The notes under the pieces are model-generated. The model had not been told where the DNA came from, made no database searches, and saw only the letters and a list, made by a program, of their open reading frames with translations. DNA of 64,000 nucleotides, taken from contig NZ_QFRI01000001.1 of assembly GCF_003143755.1 (NCBI RefSeq), positions 1,014,051-1,078,050 on the forward strand, in the 5' to 3' direction. The DNA is from Algibacter marinivivus (lineage in GTDB: Bacteria; Bacteroidota; Bacteroidia; Flavobacteriales; Flavobacteriaceae). Below, piece by piece: positions 19,012 through 28,249 of this stretch. The position numbers and the translations under genes are program-made. Every line of letters starts with the position of its first letter. Position 1 is the stretch's first letter.

Positions 19012-20505
19012 TCAGTTTTGAAATTCAAACTTATCAACTATCTTCCTATCATTCGATAACCTAGGAATCTTATTTTGGCCGCCTAATTTTCCAACAGATT
19101 TCATGTACTCTTGAAACCCACCTTGTTTTACTTTTGTTATTTTAAGTGATTGTAAAACTTTACCTTGAATTAAATCAAAATAATAGGTGTTTTGTTTTTG
19201 AAGTGATTCATCAATTTTTTTAGCTAAAACGGAAAGGTCTTCCGGTTCATTCTCAAACTCAATAAACCATTCATGAAAAGGCAATCCAGATTTAGGTGTT
19301 ATTTGAGGTGCTACAGTAAACTCAGAAACTCTAATATCGGAATCTAAAGTTGCTTCTTGCATAGCTTGCTCTACTTCTTTTCCAATTACATGTTCTCCAA
19401 AGGCTGAAATAAAATGTTTTATTCTTCCAGAAACAATTACTCTATAAGGTTTTGTTGAAGTAAACTCGACAGTATCACCAATATTATATGCCCAAAGTCC
19501 CGCATTTGTTGAAATTAGCATTACATAATTCACTCCAACTTTTACATCTTTAATAGTAATTCGTTTCGGGTTTTCATTAAAAAATTCATCAGCTTTAATA
19601 AACTCATAAAAAATACCAGAATTAAGCTGTAGCAACATTCCTTTTTCACCTTGCTTATCTTGAAAAGCAAAAAAACCTTCGCTTGCTGGATACAATTCAA
19701 TACTATCTATTTTTCTACCAACAAGATTTTCAAATTTGGCTCTATAAGGTTCATAATTAACTCCCCCAAAAATGAATAAATTGAAGTTTTTAAACACATC
19801 TCCAACTTTCTTTCCTGTTTTTTCTTGAAGTTTTTCAAAATACATTTGAACCCAAGAGGGTATTCCAGAAATTATAGTCATATCTTCAGGTAAGGTCTCT
19901 TCAACTATAGCATCAACCTTAGTTTCCCAATCTTCAATACAATTGGTTTCCCAAGAAGGCAATCTATTTTTTTGTAAATATTTTGGAACGTAATGTGCTA
20001 CAATACCTGATAATCTACCTAGTTGCACACCATTCTGTTCTTTTAAAATAGGACTGCCTTGTAAAAAAATCATTTTACCATCTACAAATTTGCTATTCCC
20101 AGTTTCATGTATGTACATTAAAATAGCATTTCTTGCAGCTTCAACATGACTCGGCATACTTTCTTTGGTAATTGGAATATATTTAGATCCAGAGGTTGTA
20201 CCAGAGGTTTTAGCAAAATAAATAGGTTTCCCTTTCCAAAGAATATCTGATTCGCCCGCAACTACTTTTTCAACATAGTTTTTTAGAGCTTCATAATCTC
20301 TTACTGGTACACGTTTTACAAAATCTTCGTGGTTATTTATACTTACAAAATCATGATCAATTCCAAATTCCGTTCCAGCAGCAGCAGCAATTAGCTCTTG
20401 AAAAACTTTATTTTGAGTCTCAATAGGTTTATTAGCCCATTTTTGAATTTTTTTATAGACTCGTTTTGCAAAAGGTTTTGCTAAAGCAGACTTTAATGAT
20501 ATCAT
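19012..20505 (-). CDS. GH3-family acyl-adenylate-forming protein
   Basis: The 497-residue protein matches the GH3 (auxin-responsive) superfamily as found in Bacteroidota. AKTSGTTSGSKYIPIT at about 105-120 is the ATP phosphate-binding loop. YPASEGFFAFQD and the later YNIGDTVEFTS with RVIVSGRIKHFISAFGEHV supply the adenylate-forming core and hinge. Plant GH3 enzymes couple amino acids to acyl adenylates; the bacterial substrate is unknown. The gene ends 2 bp from the M23 peptidase gene, and TatA diverges beyond it, so the product may act in a housekeeping acyl-transfer process. I would not assign a substrate. Confidence 0.8.
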   Translation of the reverse strand: MISLKSALAKPFAKRVYKKIQKWANKPIETQNKVFQELIAAAAGTEFGIDHDFVSINNHEDFVKRVPVRDYEALKNYVEKVVAGESDILWKGKPIYFAKTSGTTSGSKYIPITKESMPSHVEAARNAILMYIHETGNSKFVDGKMIFLQGSPILKEQNGVQLGRLSGIVAHYVPKYLQKNRLPSWETNCIEDWETKVDAIVEETLPEDMTIISGIPSWVQMYFEKLQEKTGKKVGDVFKNFNLFIFGGVNYEPYRAKFENLVGRKIDSIELYPASEGFFAFQDKQGEKGMLLQLNSGIFYEFIKADEFFNENPKRITIKDVKVGVNYVMLISTNAGLWAYNIGDTVEFTSTKPYRVIVSGRIKHFISAFGEHVIGKEVEQAMQEATLDSDIRVSEFTVAPQITPKSGLPFHEWFIEFENEPEDLSVLAKKIDESLQKQNTYYFDLIQGKVLQSLKITKVKQGGFQEYMKSVGKLGGQNKIPRLSNDRKIVDKFEFQN

Positions 20506-20507
20506 AT

Positions 20508-21377
20508 CTATTTAAAATCTATAAAATTTGTTGGGTTAATTGGGTAGCCATCGTTCCAAAGTTCAAAATGTAAATGCGGTCCTGTAGATAACTCTCCTGT
20601 ATTTCCGGCTGTAGCAATAACTTCTCCTGCTTTAACCAAATCACCTTGTTCTTTTGTTAGAGCTGCATTATGCTTATATACAGAAATTAAGCCATAGCTG
20701 TGTTCAATAATAATAACATAACCCGTGCTTGCTGTCCATTCAGCAAAAATAACAATCCCATCTGCTGTAGCTTTTACAGGCGTATCTTTTACAACAACAA
20801 TATCTACTGCATAATGTTTTTCTTTAGCATTGTAAGGCTCACTGATTGAACCACTAACTGGCGGAAATAACACAAAATTAGTTGCTGTTGTAGCCGATTC
20901 AAACAAATTGTATTTGTCCTCTTTATCTACTTTCTCACGAAGTATTGAGTCTTCAGCAATCGGAGCTAAATCAACTTCACTTGCTTCTAGTTTAACGGCT
21001 TGAATGATAGAGTCTTTATTAAAATCTACAGCGTTTAAGTCGCCAGTAAGTACTTTTTTAATCGATTCGTAATACCGATCATTCATTCCAATAACACGTT
21101 GCAAGGAATCTGTTTTAAAACTTAATTCTGTAGCTTTCTTTTTTAATGCTGTTGAAGAATAACCAGGAATATACTCTTTTAATGGTGTAAACGCAATAAG
21201 TAGATATGTTAATGCTATGAAAAAAATAGCCATCAAAGAACTCATTACAAAAACATTTAACCGTGTAAGTTTAAATGATAAACGCTCTTCAAAAGTATTT
21301 TCATTTAGTATCATTAATCGATACTTATCGAGTAATTTTCGTTTTATCTTTTTTGGTTTCTTTTTTTCGTCTGCCAT
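20508..21377 (-). CDS. M23 family (LytM) metallopeptidase, membrane-anchored
   Basis: A 289-residue protein. A basic cytosolic N-terminus (KKPKKIKRK) precedes one TM at about 44-66, then a coiled stretch, then a LytM domain from about 180. The zinc ligands are His and Asp in KHYAVDIV and the second His of GPHLHFELW. It should cleave cell-wall peptide cross-links or stems in the periplasm, or act as a regulator of other hydrolases. It lies 2 bp upstream of the GH3-like gene and diverges from tatA, an order common in this phylum. A -7 element lies 8 bp before the start codon. Confidence 0.88.
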   Translation of the reverse strand: MADEKKKPKKIKRKLLDKYRLMILNENTFEERLSFKLTRLNVFVMSSLMAIFFIALTYLLIAFTPLKEYIPGYSSTALKKKATELSFKTDSLQRVIGMNDRYYESIKKVLTGDLNAVDFNKDSIIQAVKLEASEVDLAPIAEDSILREKVDKEDKYNLFESATTATNFVLFPPVSGSISEPYNAKEKHYAVDIVVVKDTPVKATADGIVIFAEWTASTGYVIIIEHSYGLISVYKHNAALTKEQGDLVKAGEVIATAGNTGELSTGPHLHFELWNDGYPINPTNFIDFK

Positions 21378-21384
21378 ATTGAAA

Positions 21385-21392
21385 CAAAAATA
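21385..21392 (-). promoter_or_regulatory. -7 element of the M23-GH3 unit
   Basis: The minus strand reads TATTTTTG, an exact TANNTTTG match, ending 8 bp before the start codon at 21377. The implied 5' leader is only a few bases long. Confidence 0.4.
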
Positions 21393-21467
21393 ATTAAATT
21401 TATTACAAGACTTGATGGTCTATATGCTAAAGTTGAACTTAAAACGACTTTATTAAACTTTAATTAT

Positions 21468-21475
21468 TAACTTTG
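21468..21475 (+). promoter_or_regulatory. -7 element of tatA
   Basis: The plus strand reads TAACTTTG, an exact TANNTTTG match, 19 bp upstream of the ATG at 21494. The in-frame ATG at 21473 overlaps this element, which argues for the downstream start. Confidence 0.45.
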
Positions 21476-21493
21476 TGTTTTAAAATCATAATT

Positions 21494-21676
21494 ATGAGCT
21501 TATACATGTTACCCTTAGCAATAGGACCTTGGCAAATAGCATTAATTGTTTTAGCTGTTTTATTACTATTTGGAGGTAAAAAAATACCAGAATTAATGCG
21601 TGGATTAGGTAGTGGAATTAAAGAGTTTAAAGACGCTAGTAAAGAAGATGAATCTACAGAAGATAAAAAAGGCTAA
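21494..21676 (+). CDS. tatA: Sec-independent protein translocase TatA/TatE
   Basis: This 60-residue protein has an N-terminal TM (about 5-22), then the hinge and amphipathic helix [19 protein letters not shown] containing the conserved Phe-Gly, then an acidic/basic tail. That is the full TatA architecture. It oligomerises in the inner membrane to carry folded Tat substrates. I start at 21494 (MSLYML). An in-frame ATG at 21473 would add MCFKIII and overlaps the promoter element. TatB/TatC are not in this window. A strong hairpin follows the stop. Confidence 0.93.
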   Translation: MSLYMLPLAIGPWQIALIVLAVLLLFGGKKIPELMRGLGSGIKEFKDASKEDESTEDKKG

Positions 21677-21694
21677 ATTTTAATTTGCCTTGAT

Positions 21695-21725
21695 AAAAAA
21701 CCAGCTCAATGAGCTGGTTTTTTTT
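21695..21725. terminator. Bidirectional intrinsic terminator between tatA and the DUF4837 gene
   Basis: The inverted repeat CCAGCTC-AAT-GAGCTGG (21701-21717) is flanked by an A-run on the left and a T-run on the right, so it can stop transcription of both convergent genes. The stem is seven perfect GC-containing pairs plus flanking A-T pairs. Confidence 0.85.
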
Positions 21726-21744
21726 ATTTTTAAATCTTTTTTAC

Positions 21745-22725
21745 TTATTCAATTTTAACTGATCTTATAATTGCCTCAAGTTCTAGCATATAGTTTCGTT
21801 TATCAACCGAAGGCGCAAAAGCAAAACCTTCAACAATTACCCAACGCTTATTTATCTTATCTTCAATAGCATAATTAATAAATGGACCTCCCATAAATGC
21901 ATTTTTAACATCCCAAATACCTTTAGTTTCTAAAGTAGTCTTATTATCAATAATGGTTTCCCCATGAAAAGGTGTATATGCATTTTCAGTTACCAAATAA
22001 GAACCTTCAACAGGGCCCTCAATATGTGCTTTTCCTATAGAATCTCTTATTTTTATAATTTGATTTACTACACTATCATTCTTTTTAATAGCGTCAAAAG
22101 GCAATTCATAAATCATTAAGTTACTTGTTCCTGTTGTAATGTCTTTTCTTATCCAAAAGAAGTTTTCTGTTTCTTTTGCTATTCTGTAAATGGAAGCAAA
22201 CTGAATTGTTAATCCCAATTTTTCTTTAATTGAAGTAAAACCGTGAGGCGATTTTGACATTTGACGCATTCTTTCAGTCAATTCTTCATTCCTAAATATT
22301 TCAATAATTTTTGAATCATTTGCTTTTAGTACTGAAATAATATCTTCTTTAGTTTTTCCTGAAATAACAATTACTTTTTGAGGTTTTGCATATACATCAT
22401 CAGATATGGTAATACCTGCTTCTTTACCTGTTTCAATTTTTAAAACCGTTCTGTTTTTGGTTACAAATCCAGAAAAAACGGCTGGAGGAATTTGACTAAT
22501 TGTAAATGTAGGTTCGTCTTGAGGCAGTCCATAAATAGGTTTTGCAAGAACATTTCTTATAGCTTCACCTACACGACCATCCCACAAATCATTTTCTGCT
22601 ACAACCGAAACATTATTTATAGCTCCTGATGCATCAGGTAGGAACTTTTGATTCGAATTTTTTTTGTCTCCACAAGACATTAAAAGTGTTAACACTAGTA
22701 CTGAAAAAAGAAGATTTCTCATCAT
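21745..22725 (-). CDS. DUF4837-type lipoprotein
   Basis: A 326-residue protein with a lipoprotein signal (LVLTLLMSCGDKK, lipidated Cys at about 18). The body matches what I recall of DUF4837, a Bacteroidota-restricted family: ENDLWDGRVGEAIRNVLA, KPIYGLPQDEP, and a C-terminal YMLELEAIIRSV. It is presumably anchored to the inner leaflet of the outer membrane or to the inner membrane; its function is unknown. It follows the MltD-like gene by 19 bp, so it may act in envelope maintenance. ATG at 22722 is an equivalent start. Confidence 0.78.
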   Translation of the reverse strand: MMRNLLFSVLVLTLLMSCGDKKNSNQKFLPDASGAINNVSVVAENDLWDGRVGEAIRNVLAKPIYGLPQDEPTFTISQIPPAVFSGFVTKNRTVLKIETGKEAGITISDDVYAKPQKVIVISGKTKEDIISVLKANDSKIIEIFRNEELTERMRQMSKSPHGFTSIKEKLGLTIQFASIYRIAKETENFFWIRKDITTGTSNLMIYELPFDAIKKNDSVVNQIIKIRDSIGKAHIEGPVEGSYLVTENAYTPFHGETIIDNKTTLETKGIWDVKNAFMGGPFINYAIEDKINKRWVIVEGFAFAPSVDKRNYMLELEAIIRSVKIE

Positions 22726-22744
22726 TTGCTTTATTTATTAAGAA

Positions 22745-24328
22745 TTAACCTTTAGAAATTTTAAGCGTCATTCCTGGTTTTAGTTTACTACCACTAATAC
22801 CGTTCCAATCTTTAATATTTTGAATAGAAACTCCAGGAAATTTTTGAGAAATACTCCAAAGAGAGTCTCCGCTTTTAACTACATATGTAATTACTTCTCC
22901 AGAAATAGGTTTTGGTTTTATTTTCGCTTTAGCGGAAGAAGTAGCATTTACATTAGGCTTCCTAGGGTATATCGTTAATCGTTGTCCTATCTTTAAATCA
23001 TTACTTCTTAAACCATTCCATTTTTTGATTTGACTAACTCTAACGCCATATTTTCTAGATATTTTACCTAAATAATCGCCTGATTTTACTCTATACCTAA
23101 CTTTAGCATCAGCTTCAAAAAACTGAGGCATTGGTTTTTCGCGCTTATCAAATTCCGCTTTAGCATAAGTATATATTTTATCTTCATTATTTACAAATTC
23201 TCCAACCACATCAATAGGTAATCTTAAAACATAGTTTTCATCTTTTATATAAGGAATAATATCTAATTTATATGAAGGGTTTAAAAATTGAAGCTTCTCA
23301 ATTGGTGTTCCTGTAACTTCTGAAACCTGATCGAGTGTTATCATCTGTTTTACTCTAATGGTGTCTGTTTCAAAATACGCTAACTCAGGTTTATATTTTT
23401 TAAAACCGTGTGCTGCAGCATATTCAAAAATGTACATATTTGCTAAAAATGCTGGCAAATATCCTGCGGTTTCTCTTGGCAAATTATGACGAATATTCCA
23501 GTAATTTTGATAACCTCCAGAACGCCTAATAGCTTTACTAACATTTCCAGGTCCAGAATTATAAGCCGCTAAAGCCAAATCCCAATCGCCAAATATTTTA
23601 TAAAGTCTTGCCAAATATTTTGCTGCTGCTTCTGTAGATTTTATAGGGTCGCTTCGTTCATCAACATAACTGCTTACGTCTAACCCATACTCTTTACCGG
23701 TACCAAACATAAATTGCCATAATCCCGTGGCTCCTACTCTAGATTTTGCTCTTGGCTTTAAAGCAGATTCTACTATGGCTAGATATTTTATTTCTAACGG
23801 AAGGTTGTGTTTATCTAATTCACCTTCAAACATTGGAAAATAAAAAGCACTTAAGGTTATTAGCTTTTGTATAGACTTACGCCTATGTTTTAAATAAGAC
23901 TTTATTACATTTTCTAATGAAGGGTTATACTCAACATTAAATGGCGTTCTTGCATCAAGTTCTTTTAATCTTGCTTTAAGAGTATCTGTTGATAATTCAG
24001 GATAATCAACTGGTTTATAATCAAGTTCTGTAACCGATTTGTATATCGTGTCAAATAAATGATTGTTGTATAACTCCTCAAACCAAGCTTCATCTAATTT
24101 AGCTGCAAATTCAAGGTCTTCTAATTTTTTAATTGAGGTGCTATCTTTTTCTGCCTCAATAACTTTTACAACTTGGGTATTATCAGGAATTATTGAATCT
24201 CTAGCTTGGGTGTTTTGAACAACTGTGTCTTTTATTACATTATTTGATGCAGAAATTGTGTCTTGTGTTTGAGAAAAACAAGTACTCATTTTAAGAAGAC
24301 ATACTATTATAAAAAACCGAAAAGCCAT
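22745..24328 (-). CDS. mltD: MltD-like lytic murein transglycosylase with two LysM domains
   Basis: The 527-residue secreted protein has an N-terminal signal (about 1-19). An SLT domain lies at about 165-290 with catalytic Glu in AIVESALKP, then GATGLWQFM and ALAAYNSGPGNV. Two LysM repeats near the C-terminus are RVKSGDYLGKISRKYGV (about 410) and VVKSGDSLWSISQKFPG (about 482). It cleaves peptidoglycan glycan strands to 1,6-anhydro products, anchored by LysM binding to GlcNAc chains. The upstream 74-bp gap separates it from pgk, and the DUF4837 gene follows closely. Confidence 0.9.
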   Translation of the reverse strand: MAFRFFIIVCLLKMSTCFSQTQDTISASNNVIKDTVVQNTQARDSIIPDNTQVVKVIEAEKDSTSIKKLEDLEFAAKLDEAWFEELYNNHLFDTIYKSVTELDYKPVDYPELSTDTLKARLKELDARTPFNVEYNPSLENVIKSYLKHRRKSIQKLITLSAFYFPMFEGELDKHNLPLEIKYLAIVESALKPRAKSRVGATGLWQFMFGTGKEYGLDVSSYVDERSDPIKSTEAAAKYLARLYKIFGDWDLALAAYNSGPGNVSKAIRRSGGYQNYWNIRHNLPRETAGYLPAFLANMYIFEYAAAHGFKKYKPELAYFETDTIRVKQMITLDQVSEVTGTPIEKLQFLNPSYKLDIIPYIKDENYVLRLPIDVVGEFVNNEDKIYTYAKAEFDKREKPMPQFFEADAKVRYRVKSGDYLGKISRKYGVRVSQIKKWNGLRSNDLKIGQRLTIYPRKPNVNATSSAKAKIKPKPISGEVITYVVKSGDSLWSISQKFPGVSIQNIKDWNGISGSKLKPGMTLKISKG

Positions 24329-24402
24329 AAAATCTATTCATTAATGAACGATACTATGGCTAAAATCGTATTTTTTAATCTAATTTGAAAGCTTAATTAC
24401 AA

Positions 24403-25590
24403 CTATTCTAAAATAGCAGCAATTCCTGGAAGTGTTTTTCCTTCTAAGCTTTCTAGCATTGCACCTCCACCTGTACTTACGTAGCTTACTTTATCTTCAA
24501 AACCAAATTGCTTAACCGCTGCAACAGAATCTCCTCCGCCAACTAGTGAAAAAGCACCATTTTTAGTAGCTTCAGCAATTGAGTTTCCTAATTGTATAGT
24601 ACCGTTTGCAAAACTTTCCATTTCAAAAACACCTAATGGTCCGTTCCAAAGAATGGTTTTTGATTGCATAACCACATCATGGAATTGTGCTCTAGATTTT
24701 GGTCCAGCATCAACACCTTCCCATCCATCAGGAATTTCATTTATATCAACTATTTGTGTATTTGCATCGTTATTAAAATCGTCTGCAGCAATAGTATCTA
24801 CAGGAATATGAATCTGTACACTTTTGGCTTTAGCTTGTTCTAATATTTCAAGAGCTAAAGGCATTTTATCATCTTCACAAATAGAGTTTCCAATTTTTCC
24901 ACCTTGAGCTTTTACAAAGGTAAACGCCATTCCACCACCAATAATTAAATGATCTACTTTATCAAGAATATTTTCAATAATGGTGATTTTTGAAGATACT
25001 TTTGCTCCACCAAGAATAGCTAATACTGGTTTTTCTCCAGTTTCCATAACTTTTTTGATGCTATCAATCTCTTGAGCCAATAAACTACCGAAGCATTTTT
25101 TACCTTCAAAAAATTGTGCTACAATAGTTGTTGATGCATGCGCTCTATGTGCAGTACCAAAGGCATCGTTTACATATATGTCTCCTAATTTTGATAATTC
25201 CTCTGCAAAGTCTTTATCTCCAGCGGTTTCTTCTTTATAGAAACGTAAGTTTTCTAGTAATAGAATTTGTCCTGGCTCTAAACTTGCAGCCGCAGCTTCA
25301 ACATCATCACCAATACAATCTGCTACTGTTTTAACTTCTACTCCTAAAACATCTTCAACTTTAGCAGCAATATGTTTTAATGAAAACTCGTCTTGGAATC
25401 CTTTTGGGCGTCCTAAATGCGACATTAAAATACAGCTTCCTCCGTCTTCTAAAATTTTTATAATTGTTGGTTTTGCTGAAATAATTCTTGTTGCATCAGT
25501 AACTTCGAAATTCTCATTTAAAGGCACATTAAAATCTACTCTTATTAGTGCTTTTTTGTTTTCGAAATTAAAATCGTTTAAAGTCTTCAT
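24403..25590 (-). CDS. pgk: Phosphoglycerate kinase
   Basis: A 395-residue glycolytic kinase. It shows [10 protein letters not shown] (17-26), MSHLGRPKG for 3-phosphoglycerate binding, [37 protein letters not shown], and the C-terminal nucleotide loop [12 protein letters not shown] with [11 protein letters not shown]. It transfers phosphate from 1,3-bisphosphoglycerate to ADP in the cytosol. The motifs and length are standard. A TANNTTTG element sits 37 bp upstream. Confidence 0.97.
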   Translation of the reverse strand: MKTLNDFNFENKKALIRVDFNVPLNENFEVTDATRIISAKPTIIKILEDGGSCILMSHLGRPKGFQDEFSLKHIAAKVEDVLGVEVKTVADCIGDDVEAAAASLEPGQILLLENLRFYKEETAGDKDFAEELSKLGDIYVNDAFGTAHRAHASTTIVAQFFEGKKCFGSLLAQEIDSIKKVMETGEKPVLAILGGAKVSSKITIIENILDKVDHLIIGGGMAFTFVKAQGGKIGNSICEDDKMPLALEILEQAKAKSVQIHIPVDTIAADDFNNDANTQIVDINEIPDGWEGVDAGPKSRAQFHDVVMQSKTILWNGPLGVFEMESFANGTIQLGNSIAEATKNGAFSLVGGGDSVAAVKQFGFEDKVSYVSTGGGAMLESLEGKTLPGIAAILE

Positions 25591-25995
25591 CTATATTTAA
25601 TTTTATCGTTTTAACTGTTTGATTCACAAATGTAACTAATTAAAAGCCTATAAAAAATGTGTTTTTTTACGAAAACGATTTAGCTGAAAAGTTTTTTACT
25701 AATTATAGATTTTGATGAGTTAAAAACAATCTTTAGTGAATTTAGATGAGCAAAATTTGACATTTTTATTTTGTCAGAAAAAAATGATAATTTCGTTTAG
25801 CGAATGATAAAAAAAATTGAAGCGATTTTTTATCAGACACATTTTAGCCATTTTAAATTAGCTTATAAATATTATAACAGCTCATCCATAATATTAAACA
25901 ATTCAAGATTAAAAAATTTTTGGCCTATAAATATAAATGGAGTTTTGCAAGTGATATAAATCTCTAAATCGTTCTACTAAAAAACAAATTTCGTT
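25591..25995. other. 405-bp intergenic region between divergent genes
   Basis: This AT-rich stretch separates pgk (minus) from the serine hydrolase gene (plus). It holds the pgk -7 element at 25627-25634 and an AT-rich hairpin at 25806-25834 (nine-pair stem GATAAAAAA/TTTTTTATC, 11-nt loop). I find no convincing open frame with coding character and no clear TANNTTTG element for the plus-strand gene. The hairpin is low complexity and may have no function. Confidence 0.5.
25627..25634 (-). promoter_or_regulatory. -7 element of pgk
   Basis: The minus strand reads TACATTTG, an exact TANNTTTG match, 37 bp upstream of the pgk ATG. No clear -33 box at the usual spacing. Confidence 0.45.
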
Positions 25996-27009
25996 ATGAA
26001 AAAAAATATATTTAGAATAGTATTACTTACAGGAACTATAATATCATTGTTTTTTGTACCATGGGTTTTAGTTAAAGCTTGGATAATGCCATTGCCAAAT
26101 ACAGTTCAAGAGCAAGTTGATGATGCTATTGGTTATGGATTTGATGGTATGGTAGTTTATATAGATGAGGCAGGTAAGCCCCCAGCATTTTACACAGGTG
26201 GCTGGAAAGACCGAGAAAACAAAATACCTGCCGACCCGAAATCATTGTTCAAAATTGCAAGTATCAGTAAGTTATATACAGCAGTTGCCATCACCAAAAT
26301 GGTTAAAGAAAAGCGTTTATCGTTAGATGAAACACTGGTTACTTACTTTCCAGAACTTATGGGGAGAATAGAGTATGCTGACAAAATTACCTTGAGAATG
26401 ATGGTTCAACACCGAAGTGGTATTCCAAATTTTACAAATAACCCAACCTATTGGGAAAACGAACAGGAAAATGGCAACAATGCACTTGAATTTGCTCTTG
26501 ATTTACCAGCTAGTTTTAAACCTGATAAAGGATACGAATATTCAAATACTAACTATTTATTGCTTCGCAAAATTATGGATACTGTATTAGGATATAACCA
26601 CAATGAGTACATCAAAGAGAAAATTTTGAAACCCCTAGAACTGAAAAATACATTTTTCTCGATTACTGAAGTCGATTTAGATGATGTTATGAGTGGATAC
26701 TATGTTGGTTATGAAAAAGATTTCAAAGCTAATGAATACGGAATGTTAGCTACGGCTGAAGACGTTGGTGTCTTTTTACGAGCTATAAATGACGGTTCTA
26801 TATTTGAAGAAGGAGAAAAGGAAATCTATCCTTACGTATATGATCATGGAGGCTTGGTTGTTGGTTATCAAAGTCTTGCAGAATACCATCAAGATATCGA
26901 CACAATTGTTGTGCAATTTATAAACACTACTGATTTTAATGGTTATGAATGGAATTTATCAGAGATTTTTATTAATCGTATTATCAAGGTAATTAAAAAA
27001 AATAGGTGA
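25996..27009 (+). CDS. Serine hydrolase of the beta-lactamase/DD-peptidase fold
   Basis: A 337-residue protein with an N-terminal hydrophobic segment (about 7-30) acting as signal or anchor. The SxxK motif is Ser89-Ile-Ser-Lys92 in FKIASISKLYTA, the second motif is Tyr182-Ser-Asn184 in GYEYSNTNY, and HGG in DHGGLVVGYQ replaces the KTG box. That is the class C beta-lactamase/esterase (Pfam Beta-lactamase) pattern. The substrate could be a peptidoglycan peptide, a beta-lactam or an ester; nothing in the context decides this. It is a single gene converging on the DUF2652 gene. Confidence 0.85.
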   Translation: MKKNIFRIVLLTGTIISLFFVPWVLVKAWIMPLPNTVQEQVDDAIGYGFDGMVVYIDEAGKPPAFYTGGWKDRENKIPADPKSLFKIASISKLYTAVAITKMVKEKRLSLDETLVTYFPELMGRIEYADKITLRMMVQHRSGIPNFTNNPTYWENEQENGNNALEFALDLPASFKPDKGYEYSNTNYLLLRKIMDTVLGYNHNEYIKEKILKPLELKNTFFSITEVDLDDVMSGYYVGYEKDFKANEYGMLATAEDVGVFLRAINDGSIFEEGEKEIYPYVYDHGGLVVGYQSLAEYHQDIDTIVVQFINTTDFNGYEWNLSEIFINRIIKVIKKNR

Positions 27010-27085
27010 ATAGTATATAAAATTTTAGTAGTGGGTTCAAGTAGAGCAACAGGGAGACCCTTGTGGTAACGCCCAAATTTAAAAG

Positions 27086-28153
27086 TTAGTTTTGTTTGTG
27101 TAACGAAAAGCCAGAATCTATTAAAAGCACAAGATCTTTAATGCTTTCTGAAATATTCTGTTTTAGTTTAGATTTTAAGAGGGGTTTCATAATGATGCCA
27201 AATGGCTTAAAATCTGCAAACGCTTCGATGTTTAATTTGGTGCTTTGGTTGTCTATTTCCTCTAGTACAAAGTAACTATTAAACCGCTTAGTAAATGGGA
27301 CATTTATTGTGGACTCTCCATAAACTAATTGATTTTTTTTAACTTCCTTGGTAATAGTGGTTTGTGTGATATCATCATTTTTATTAAACAGGCATTTGTG
27401 TTTTTCTCCAACACGATTTACTTTGTTTTTTTCGTATTCCACTTTAACCACATCTTTTACCCACAAGAGCCTGTAATCAAAATTGCTAATAACTTCATAC
27501 AGATCATTAATAGGTAATTTGATGATTTCAGTTTCATCAAATAGTTTGTGTTTTGGTACATCTTTTGGAATAGGGTCTACTTCTGGAAGTCTTATTTTTA
27601 GTGGCTTTAATTCGTTATAACTAAATGAAATATCTCCAAAATCGTAAGAAGCAGTAATGGTGTCTTTTGATGTTTTATCAATAGTTTTAACCGTTTCAGT
27701 AAATAGCGCATATTCATCAATAGGAATCTCGTTTTTTAACAAACGATGTACCTGAATAACATGACTGCCATAAGGTTTTTTTGAGTCTTTAACTTTTATA
27801 AATTCTATCTCTCCAAAATGAACAACAAACTTCAACTTTAAATTATAAGCTGAAGAACATGCTCCACAACTGCAAATTCTTTGATACTCATAACGTTTTA
27901 AGTGCGTGTGAAACGCTAAATACATCTTCTCTATTTGTTGCTCAAGAATTTCAATATTAACCGCATCAACTAATTTGTAAAGAAAAAGAGCATCACCTTC
28001 AATTTCTGCCAATTCTAAATTCATAGTATTACTATCTAAAAGCAATTCTAACAATTCTGAAATGATATGGCGGCTATGATTGATATCTGTATGATGAACA
28101 AATTCTGTGAAACCAGAAATATCTGGAATAAAAAGAATTGCATTTTGAGCCAT
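27086..28153 (-). CDS. DUF2652 protein: cyclase-like domain fused to SRPBCC-like domain
   Basis: The 355-residue protein starts with LFIPDISGFTEFV (about 7-19) and EIEGDALFLYK (about 51-61), two Asp residues placed like the metal ligands of class III nucleotidyl cyclases. FVVHFGEIEF and GSHVIQVHRLLKNEI recall the GIHxG and N-x-x-x-R segments, with Gln where cyclases have Asn and the Arg kept. A CSCGAC motif (about 86-91) precedes that. From about 200, LPINDLYEVISNFDYRLLW begins an SRPBCC/polyketide-cyclase-like ligand-binding fold. DUF2652 proteins are common in Bacteroidota and have no assigned function that I know. Whether it cyclises nucleotides is inference. Confidence 0.78.
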   Translation of the reverse strand: MAQNAILFIPDISGFTEFVHHTDINHSRHIISELLELLLDSNTMNLELAEIEGDALFLYKLVDAVNIEILEQQIEKMYLAFHTHLKRYEYQRICSCGACSSAYNLKLKFVVHFGEIEFIKVKDSKKPYGSHVIQVHRLLKNEIPIDEYALFTETVKTIDKTSKDTITASYDFGDISFSYNELKPLKIRLPEVDPIPKDVPKHKLFDETEIIKLPINDLYEVISNFDYRLLWVKDVVKVEYEKNKVNRVGEKHKCLFNKNDDITQTTITKEVKKNQLVYGESTINVPFTKRFNSYFVLEEIDNQSTKLNIEAFADFKPFGIIMKPLLKSKLKQNISESIKDLVLLIDSGFSLHKQN

Positions 28154-28237
28154 TAGGTTAGATAGGTTTCGGTTATTATCTATAAAATTAGTCGATTTAT
28201 CTTTATTCCATTACAAGAAAATGTTAAAAACAAAAAG

Positions 28238-28245
28238 TATATTTG
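28238..28245 (+). promoter_or_regulatory. -7 element touching the holB start
   Basis: The plus strand reads TATATTTG, an exact TANNTTTG match, only 4 bp before the ATG at 28250. If used, the transcript would start at or very near the start codon and be nearly leaderless. Confidence 0.4.
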
Positions 28246-28249
28246 CCTC

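Noticed and set aside
25680-25860. AT-rich hairpin and repeated ATGATAA words as an origin or small RNA
   Set aside because: The stem is low complexity, no DnaA-box cluster is present, and no promoter-terminator pair was seen.
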